From Serinus canaria (lineage: Eukaryota > Chordata > Aves > Passeriformes > Fringillidae), in the NCBI RefSeq assembly GCF_022539315.1, contig NC_066342.1, positions 17,501,346-17,565,345 on the forward strand: a stretch of DNA of 64,000 nucleotides. Direction: 5' to 3'. Numbering within the stretch: the first letter of the stretch is position 1; each line of letters begins with the position of its first letter. Position numbers and translations under genes: made by a program. This document shows positions 56,346 to 64,000 of the stretch, piece by piece. A model generated the notes under the pieces. That model did no database searches. It was not told where the DNA came from and worked only from the letters and a program-made list of their open reading frames with translations.

Positions 56346-57120
56346 GCAAGTTTCTGCTCTTTGATAAAAGCAATCGTATTTCTAGATAAATCAACAACAA
56401 ATCTTAATCTTCTGTGTCCAGGTCTCTAATCTTCTGCTCATCTGTTTTGTCTATATCTTTTAAGTCTTGCCCGTGATGCCTGTTTGGAGTGGTTGCCTCT
56501 GTGCCAAGGCTTTCACTGCAGACTTGTTCACACGCCCACAGCCACAGAGGTCCTAGCATGGGTGGATGCAATTGAAAAAAGTTTAAAAGCTCATATGAAA
56601 GAGCATGGAAGGCCAAAAAGCAAGTCATGCAGGTGACATCCAGCCACTTAGAAGCTGTGTGACCTCTTTGAAAATTCCCCATTGGGTGCTGAACTTTGCT
56701 ACAGGGTGGTTTCATGTATTTTGTGTTGACACATTTCTCTTCTTTGCCTGGGTGTCCACCAAAAGGCTTTTCAGATCTTAACACATGCAAAGAGACACAT
56801 ACAGGGGCCAGGTTCAAGGAAGCTCCTGCCCTGGGAGATGAGGACTATGGTAGCTGGGGGTTTCTGTTGCAGCTTTACAGAGTCTCTGGTTTGGGGGGGC
56901 CGTATAGAGTAGGAAGTCATCAACCTCATCTTACATACACGTCATCTCACTGGTTAGGATTATTTTCCCCATGGAAACCATCAAGAATTTTTGTTATTTC
57001 CTTTCCAGAGCCTTTGTTTGGGTGGGGATTTCTGGAAGGTATTTCACAGGCAGGTATAAAGACATGCTTTGCCTGGAGGCTAGCCAAGGTTTCTTTAAAG
57101 CCAAGCCTGTAATCTGGTGG
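56346..57120. other. Intergenic, no recognised feature
   Basis: Open frames of about 137 codons on each strand (56404-57112) overlap and show no domain; I do not support them as genes. Confidence 0.4.
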
Positions 57121-57580
57121 TGTCAAGAAAATTAATCCACAAACACTAGAGGTTTGTGTCCAAAAAGGAGACAGAGGAGTCCTTTAACTTTATTCAAATA
57201 AAGGGAGAGGCCCATGGGGCATTTCCCCTGGGGTCTCTCAAAAATTTTATCCTAATTTCCCGGCCACATTTCTCTCTCTCTTTCCCCATTGGCTGAGGTA
57301 CTTGAGAGGTACAGACTCCCTGAAATGTCTAGTACCTAAGACCCCCTTCTAATGCTTCCCCCCCCAATTTTTCTTTTTCCTTGTGTGTCTGTTCTTTTTC
57401 TCTAAATCCAGAGATGTAGCACAGTCTTGAGTGAGTAAAAGTCTGTGTCAATTAGTGAAATTCCTATGGAATTTATGGTTCCTCCCATTGCTTCTTTCAC
57501 CTCTCTGTATCTGGCCTTATCTACCATCAGGCCCACAGTTTGTTTGTAAAGACACCTCCTTCTCCTTCCTTTGAGTGACA
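57121..57580 (-). mobile_element. LTR, family LTR-D, copy 2
   Basis: Matches 41809-42309: AAAATTAATCCACAAA, CCAAAAAGGAGACAGAGGAG and CCCCATTGGCTGAGGTACTT. Minus-strand AATAAAG signal near 57195. No target duplication was found. Confidence 0.8.
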
Positions 57581-58894
57581 AAAGAGAAACCATTTGTTGC
57601 CTGGTTGGATGGAGAGAGGTCAAGGAAAGGGGGAACCTAATCAGCTGGAATCATCGTTTTTGAGTTAGGAACGGGAACAAAAGACTCCAGTCTTCAGAAG
57701 GTGAAAAGAAGATGTTTAATGAAGAATTGCGCATCTTTTATAACCCAATTTGCTAAGCTAAGACTTGATTGGTCTTAGAGTAAAAACCTCTCACACTATT
57801 GGTGAACTAAGAATAGCACACTCTGGAAAATCATATCTATGAACAACATGTGCAGAAAGAGAGATAAGAATTGTTTTATTCTTTTCTCTAAGTTTCCCAG
57901 GCTCGGCCTGGGAGAAATTATCTCTGTTCTTTCTTCGACTGAACTGAGAATATCTATAATCCCAGTTAAATGCTGCACACCAGGGTTAAGGGCCTTATCC
58001 AGGAAATCCTTGAAATATGTGCTTAAAATTAAGTCTCCCTGACTTCAATATTATTACTCTTTTGCTTAACTTTAAGCATGTTCCTAAGTGCTTGTCTGCA
58101 TGAGGGCCAAGGCAAATAGCAGACTTAGGAGCAGATTTGCATAAAATAAATGCTTTACTGGACTGAAGTTCTGAGGGACAGTGGATGCTATAGCAGGTCA
58201 GGGATAATGGAAGGGGATAGTGCTGCATATCCCAACTCCATCAAGTTATTCAGCTTCAGATACCACAGACCGAGGACTGTGCTTGCTTTATGGGGAATAT
58301 CCTAACAGTGTAGTCTCTAAATGGGTGCCTTAATTTCTGTATTTCGTATTTTGCTGTTCTGAAGGCATCAGGCTCATCCATAGCCTTGTATATACCACAG
58401 TCTTAGAAAAAATATATAGCTTTTTCTTCTTGAGAGAATGGAACATCTTAGTGGAGGAAAATCGTATTGATTTTATCATCAGAAGAGGAAGGAGAGCAGA
58501 TTATATGACCTGACTAATAATCTTCATAGGATTGTGCTTACATTAATAAAAAAAAAAAAAAGACTCCTGTATTAGCACAAGGTTTTATAATGGCTTTATC
58601 TTCTTCTTTCCTGTTCCAAGCTACTTCCTGAAAGCCTTCTTTTAATCCCCCTTTTGCTCATCCTGCCTGGACTTCTTAGAATGGCAATGGGGTTTTTTCT
58701 TTATTTTTAATCTATGAATGACAGCTAATGACTGTAGCTGTGGCAAGCACAAAAATGAAAAGCCACCATCAGAAAACAAGATCTGTGTTTTTTGAAAACA
58801 ACAGTACCAGGAGTTAAGGGAAATCTGCAGCTGGAACAAATACAGTGCTCATCTTCCTCAGTAACTCTGCTGGGGGAGTGGGCAGTTGCCAGAT
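57581..58894. other. Intergenic, with a possible LTR fragment
   Basis: About 57665-57985 the minus strand has ATTAAACATCTTC and GAAGACTGGAGTC blocks and a TATAAAAGATGCGC promoter-like string, suggesting an LTR remnant. The rest shows nothing recognisable. Confidence 0.35.
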
Positions 58895-59025
58895 TGTCTT
58901 GGTTTTGGACTGGGCACAATGCCAGTGACTCCATGAAAACACATCCACGTAGTGTCTACTGTGAGATGTGACCAGAAACAGAGCAAGCAAACACCAACTT
59001 AGGAATAAAAGGAAAAAAACTTTAT

Positions 59026-59061
<36 letters not shown>

Positions 59062-59441
59062 AACAGAATGGAAATCTTTCAAACACATTTCTCCTCCCCC
59101 CTTTCAACCCACATTACAACATACAATACCAACTCAAATCTTCCTTCAGTCCCCATCTCCCAGGTTTTAATTCTCAGTCCGTTATCCTTCTTCAAACAAT
59201 CAATACATTCTATTAAAGAGGAAGGAGTCTTCTCCTTGTGCCATTTCTTGACTAACCCCTTTCCATATTCCATGCTCTCACCATGGAAATGGACCAGAAG
59301 ATTGCTTTTAGGGTTTCTCTCTTTAAGGATACTTTGGTCAGTTCCACAAAACGACAGTCTCTCCATTTTGGGATAACAAAATCCCCCCCATTTCCCCCGG
59401 GGCAAGGGCTTCACGACAGAAATCCTCTCATTTCTGATTTC
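58895..59441 (-). mobile_element. LTR-A family, copy 7, running into the gap
   Basis: Minus-strand end CATTGTGCCCAGTCC...CAAGACA and AATAAAG...TTTATTCC-type 3' region match 12443-13000. It contains an (AC)n tract at 59029-59056. The 5' part is lost in the gap. Confidence 0.7.
59029..59056. repeat. (AC)n microsatellite
   Basis: Fourteen AC units next to the polyadenylation region of LTR-A copy 7. Confidence 0.95.
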
Positions 59442-59941
59442 NNNNNNNNNNNNNNNNNNNNNNNNNNNNNNNNNNNNNNNNNNNNNNNNNNNNNNNNNNN
59501 NNNNNNNNNNNNNNNNNNNNNNNNNNNNNNNNNNNNNNNNNNNNNNNNNNNNNNNNNNNNNNNNNNNNNNNNNNNNNNNNNNNNNNNNNNNNNNNNNNNN
59601 NNNNNNNNNNNNNNNNNNNNNNNNNNNNNNNNNNNNNNNNNNNNNNNNNNNNNNNNNNNNNNNNNNNNNNNNNNNNNNNNNNNNNNNNNNNNNNNNNNNN
59701 NNNNNNNNNNNNNNNNNNNNNNNNNNNNNNNNNNNNNNNNNNNNNNNNNNNNNNNNNNNNNNNNNNNNNNNNNNNNNNNNNNNNNNNNNNNNNNNNNNNN
59801 NNNNNNNNNNNNNNNNNNNNNNNNNNNNNNNNNNNNNNNNNNNNNNNNNNNNNNNNNNNNNNNNNNNNNNNNNNNNNNNNNNNNNNNNNNNNNNNNNNNN
59901 NNNNNNNNNNNNNNNNNNNNNNNNNNNNNNNNNNNNNNNNN
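59442..59941. other. Assembly gap, 500 N
   Basis: Placeholder of 500 N between LTR-A copy 7 and a retroviral gag remnant; true length unknown. Confidence 1.
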
Positions 59942-60209
59942 AACATTTTTTTGTTCATAACAGTTTCCAAGGCTTTATAACTCTTATTGCGTTTTCCTCG
60001 CCTCTGGAAGCTGCTTGAATTATAAATTGGACAGTTTGTGCCCAGGTATTAAAGTCAAAGGCAGCTTCATTAGTTGTGCCCAATCCGTGGCTTTTAGCCC
60101 ACGTTATTAATGCTAATAATGCTTTTCCATCATAATCTGCCTCCCATTCCTCAAGAAGTCTCCATACCTTGAGTACTGGGTGATGTCACATAGACACAAA
60201 GCCCCCCAT
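59942..60209 (-). pseudogene. gag: Retroviral gag matrix remnant, cut by the gap
   Basis: From ATG 60209 the frame reads MGGFVSM, then TGA, then continues in the same frame with a helical, matrix-like sequence including LLEEWEADYDGKALLALITW and a segment around WAQTVQFII. Gly2 would suit myristoylation. It ends at a stop just before the gap. It differs from both Gag types in the core provirus, so it is a third retroviral lineage. Upstream (60210-60436) is GC-rich leader. Confidence 0.55.
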
Positions 60210-60436
60210 GTCTTCGGTGGGGTTCTCCTTCTATTTTCAGCTTCTCCGGTTTTTTGTTTCATACAGCCCTTTGGCTGTGATTTTTTGCAGGTTTCCGCTG
60301 CAGGGTGGGCTCTCCTCACCTCTGTTTTTTTCCAGCTTTTCGCTGTGGGGACAAGCTCTGCAGGCACTGTCCTCTGGCTCCCTCCACTCTGCCCACGGGT
60401 AAATGATTGTTCTGCCTCACAATCAGGTAACACACC

Positions 60437-60745
60437 TGTTACCCCGGTGGTTGAGAGTCAGAGACAGACACCACAAAACATTGGTTGGTCATCAGCAAAC
60501 TGCGTATTTTCTTGTTCAGAGCTTTCTCTTATAGGCAGTTCAAAACTCCAGCGTCTAGACAGCTTATTGGTCTGATCTTTACGCCCCCCAGGTCCTGGAC
60601 CAGTGATAGGCTTGCACCTTAAGGAACGATGTTATTGGGTGAAGCCCCTGTCAGTCAGCCATGGGGTCGGTTTATGGAACCGTGCTAGGTTTCTTATTTA
60701 TAACCAGACTAATGCCCAGTACAAGCCAGTTTGTACTGTGATATT
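60437..60745 (-). mobile_element. Probable 5' LTR of the gag remnant
   Basis: Minus strand has GCCTATAAGAGAAAGC (TATA-like, near 60530) and ends CCACCGGGGTAACA at 60437. It lies on the correct strand and side of the gag remnant. The start is not defined. Confidence 0.5.
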
Positions 60746-60763
60746 ATGTGACAATAGATCACC

Positions 60764-60851
60764 TTTGGGGTTCCTTCCAACCCAAACCATTCTACGATTC
60801 TATCATTCGGTTCCTTCCAATCCAAACCATTCTACAATTCTATTATTCTAT
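60764..60851 (+). mobile_element. CR1 3' end fragment
   Basis: GGGGTTCCTTCCAACCCAAA, then CCATTCTACGATTCTAT, the conserved CR1 end. The GGTTCCTTCCAA...CCATTCTACAATTC unit is repeated once more right after, so the 3' tail is duplicated. Confidence 0.85.
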
Positions 60852-62014
60852 CCATTACCATCACCAGTAAAAGAGGCAAAGCTGGTGCCTTCCTTTTACT
60901 TCTTCAGCTGATGCTGATGCAGAGGAGGCATGAAAAAAATAATAAAGCTCCTGCTTGTAGCAGGGTATCTTTAAAACCAAACATTTCCCTCCTCTGGTCC
61001 TGCCCCTTTTCCTTGTGTCCATCCTAGGCCAGTACCCCACAGCTTTGGTGGGAAGGCTCAGGAGAGGGATGTTGCTGGGGAGGGGCAGGTATTGGTGAGA
61101 GAAGAGGTGGAAGGCTCTTGGTTGCTGTAGATTGCCAATGAGATCTTGAGAGCTTTTTATTTCTTCTTTCATTAAACTTTGATGTAAATGGGTCTGGGGC
61201 AACAAAGAGGCAGTTGCCAACTTTCTGCATTCTGTCAGTCAAGTGGACTGGGTTGAGGGCTGAATAGAAGCCTTCATTAGGAAGGTAAAGCTCAAAAAGT
61301 GTGCACATGGGCTTCAAAACTGCTTCCCTTTACTGTCTTTTTGCAGCAATTCCAGTAGATGGCAGATCTCCCTTGGTGTATGTTAGCTGCCCATATGACA
61401 GTTACCTAAGCTTCACAATCACATCACCTTCCCTTCTCCAAGAGCTGAATATGCACATCACAACACAGCTGATCTCTAGGGGTCTGGCCCAGAGAGCAGA
61501 CCAGTCCCAAACACCCCTTCATTTCAAGAGCTATTGGCCTTTTTTTTGTTAAAGTACACATTTATTATTTAAACTTGAATATATATGCATTACAAGTCCC
61601 ATGGGCTTCTCAGGTTCTGCTCCAAGTTTTCCCACCATGTAAACTGCAGAATGTTTAGCTCCAAAATTGAAAATTACCCCTATTAGCAATCCTTCATGAG
61701 ACCATAGTCTCATTGTTCTTTGCTTTTCCCACACCCCTCGCTTCCAGAACTGGTAGCACTGAAATGTTGGTTTGTTATGTTCTCCAGCCACCTGTGAATA
61801 AATATCAAAATAAAACCTATGTGGGAAAGAGACCAAATGTGATTTTGTTTCCCATTGAGAAATTGCAAACCTGCCTATGAAAACCATGAACACCTGGGCT
61901 TGATGGTGTCTTCTGGCCCAAGCAGGTGATGCCTTAAGTGTTAGCTTTCATATTTTCCAGATTCTGTATGGCATTAGTATATAACTCTGAACTTCATATA
62001 AAGTGTTAGCAAAT
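60852..62014. other. Intergenic, with a CTCF-like site
   Basis: Apparently single-copy DNA. Open frames up to 119 codons show no domain. Only the motif at 61352-61365 stands out. Confidence 0.4.
61352..61365 (+). promoter_or_regulatory. CTCF-like core motif, full match
   Basis: CCAGTAGATGGCAG satisfies all 14 positions of CCASYAGRKGGCRS, outside any LTR. Confidence 0.5.
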
Positions 62015-62364
62015 TGTCTTCACAGTTTAGTTAGACGAAACAATCCTTTTGCAGCCCGAGAACCAAGGACGCCATTGCAGCTTCAGGCCCAAAAAGTATA
62101 AACAACAGTGAATTGAGGAGAGCAATCTGGGAGGATGGAACTTCATAACCTGAAGCTGTAACTGGACAGTTAACTCCAATATGTAAATGGACCAAAACTT
62201 ATAAAAGTGTGAAAAGGTGTGACCTGTCATCCATCTTGGGTATAGCTTTGACCAGGCTCTTTTACTGCCCAAGGTGTATTCTTTGAAGGCCTTTTTAATA
62301 AATGCCTACTTTATTCCTTTAACACTGTCTAGCCTCTGTTCTAGGTAGCCTCTCAAGGCATCAC
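62015..62364 (+). mobile_element. Solo LTR (about 350 bp)
   Basis: TGTCTTCACAG start, CTTATAAAAGTG TATA box near 62190, TTTTTAATAAATGCC signal near 62290 and AAGGCATCACA end: a compact U3-R-U5 layout. No second copy in the window and no clean duplication, so the ends are approximate. Confidence 0.65.
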
Positions 62365-64000
62365 AGAGCAACAACCATCCCTTTTGTGTAGGTCTTCTTG
62401 TAGACTCATTACAGAGCACAGAGTGGTCTGTATCTTGGATAAATTAAGCTCCTCCTATTCATTCAGGGAAAATAAGTGATTGGGAAAATAAGTGATGAGG
62501 AAAACAAACCACAGCCCTCAGCAATGAAGAAGGTTCAGTATTATTCTAAGCTATTAGGCATCAAAGATACCACCCAGAACTATCCATGAAGTGTTTGGCT
62601 GCAAGAGAAGCCTAAGTCGGACCTGGTTAGCTAGGGAATAGCCCAATCACAGCCCTGTGAGGGCAAGTTGCCAGATTTCCCTACTCCTTATCTGCCTCTT
62701 ACTAGTTAAAGATGGGCTATCTTTCAGTGGTGAGTTGAGCTCTAGGGAGCATGAGGAGAGCTCTTTCTGGTGCTGGTTACAGGGATGTGAGCAGAGGACC
62801 ACAGAAAAACATGCCATCTCTGAGCAGATCCTTGTTGGATGAGCAGATCTGCAGGAAAGATCAGACAACTTCATGTAATGATGACCCTTGCACGATTGCT
62901 ATGAGGGATCATGTAGGATGCTGTGGCTGGTGTGGCACCTCTGTGTGTTAAGGGTCCTTTAGTGAGAGAGAAGGATAAATTGGTCACTGAGACTGGGTAC
63001 TACTCTTGAACATGCTTTCTAATGCCTGTGCTAAACTGTATGACCATGGTGCATCTGATTTTCTCTGAAAGAGTTAAAAGTGAAGAAGAAAATTAAAAGG
63101 GAAACTACCTTTTCAGGAAACACACTGCAGCCAAATCAAGGTTCAAATGGGGACATGCAAGCCAGCATCAGGACTTACCAAAGGGCTCAGTGAGTTCTTC
63201 ATTGTTTGAAGTCTTGAAGAGTGAAGGTCTCCAAAGCGGAAGGCTCCAGCTGCTGTGGGAGCTGTAGGGTTGCTGCTGCAGCAGTTTCTCCAGGTTCTTT
63301 GCAGATGGTCAGAAAGGATGGTCATAATAAATCTTGTTGGTCTTAGACTTGGGGATGCCTTCTCTAGTCTGCAAGGCTAAATTCATTACCACCCCAGCAA
63401 CTTTTCTTCTCCATTCCATCTTCCACCAGAGAAACTCAAAATATTATCTCAGTAACTGTTGCTAAAATTACCTGTCATCTTTAAAGGCTTTTCATGCAAA
63501 GAAAGAGGCACTTTTTTTTGAAGTCAGTGAATTATTTTGTCATGCCGATCGGACAAAGCTTCTGCTCAATGAGATGTATCTCCACCCAGTCCTTGCCTTT
63601 GCCCATACTGCTCCTTCATGGCCCTTTGTGCATGGTGGTTCACCAGCAGTGTCTGGAGCTCAAAGGCTAAGATAGATTGAAATGGAAATAAAAGGAGTGA
63701 CTTTTACAGGACTTTTATTGCCATCTGGGGAAGTACAATACTGCATAAATAAAATTATTTATGGCTATAACAGCTCTGTAGTCAATGAAAAATAGAAAAT
63801 ACTTTGCACTTACATAGTGCCTTTCATCTAGGAACCTCTGAGCTCTTTGATCACATTACCAAAGCCTCACCCTGTTCATAGTAAGGTAATAAATAGAGCA
63901 TCCCTTTGTCACCGTTGAGTCAGGAATAGGAGTGAAGGCGACACATAGGCTCTAGGTCTCTTCAGAAGGCTAATCTGAGTTTATTAGAAACCCATTCTTT
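62365..64000. other. Intergenic to the window edge
   Basis: No gene recognised. The last about 90 bp (AGAAGGCTAATCTGAGTTTATT) may be the 3' edge of a minus-strand LTR that continues outside the window. Confidence 0.35.

Noticed and set aside
56404..57112. Overlapping 137-138-codon frames as host exons
   Set aside because: No domain, no conserved splice context that I could support, and both strands are open at once.
1..64000. CRISPR arrays, tRNA or rRNA genes, bacterial-style operons
   Set aside because: None seen; repeats are LTRs, LINE fragments and microsatellites of a vertebrate genome.

Overview
The window looks like a bird nuclear genome. It carries chicken-repeat-1 (CR1) LINE fragments with the typical 3' end (ATTCTATGATTCTATG, seen on the minus strand at 19684 and as a related tail near 60800), an alpharetrovirus-like provirus, and very many avian-style long terminal repeats (LTRs). 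I find no intact host gene, tRNA, rRNA or CRISPR array. About two thirds of the sequence is retroelement DNA, much of it nested. That density would suit a W chromosome or another low-recombination block, but the sequence alone does not show which. Two 500-N scaffold gaps lie at 9306-9805 and 59442-59941. LTR family letters (A, B, C, D, F, G, H, I, J, K, N, gamma, alpha) are my own labels; families were matched by eye.

Left part (1-19.7 kb). LTR-N (10-636) is followed by about 3 kb with no recognisable feature except a small minisatellite and a CTCF-like site. Next come LTR-A copies (3712-5205; about 5965-6997), LTR-F (7000-7704) and LTR-G (8258-8716). A second LTR-G (9973-15193) contains LTR-H (10017-13957), which itself holds LTR-I, LTR-J and an LTR-A copy; LTR-C (14140-14567) is also inserted in it. 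Another LTR-A (15435-17946) holds a gamma-type solo LTR, which in turn holds a 282-bp LTR with a 6-bp target duplication. LTR-K follows.

Core (19.7-40.1 kb). One CR1 copy on the minus strand is split into four pieces by three insertions. The largest is an LTR-A (21932-39957, target duplication CTCAT). Inside it sits a gammaretrovirus-like provirus (22497-39024, duplication ACCA). Inside the integrase of that provirus sits a minus-strand alpharetrovirus-like provirus (27578-35441, duplication GCAGAG). The chronology is therefore readable: CR1, then LTR-A, then gamma provirus, then alpha provirus. The gamma provirus has gag, pro, pol and the start of env on the plus strand, broken by several stops and one gag frameshift; the rest of env is replaced by an inverted pair of LTR-B elements. 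The alpha-like provirus has broken gag, a damaged protease motif, a pol reading frame open over 860 codons with all catalytic residues visible, and a gamma-type env split by one stop and one frameshift.

Right part (40.1-64 kb). Two LTR-C copies lie in tandem, the second interrupted by LTR-D. Two gamma solo LTRs face each other. A second LTR-H (44186-49393) is again interrupted by LTR-I and an LTR-A copy. LTR-N, a second LTR-D, an ancient MIR-like SINE, a retroviral gag remnant beside the second gap, a CR1 tail and a further solo LTR follow. The remaining kilobases look like single-copy intergenic DNA.

Target duplications separate the groups: 4 bp for LTR-gamma, LTR-C and LTR-D; 5 bp for LTR-A, H, I and N; 6 bp for the alpha-like provirus and two solo LTRs.
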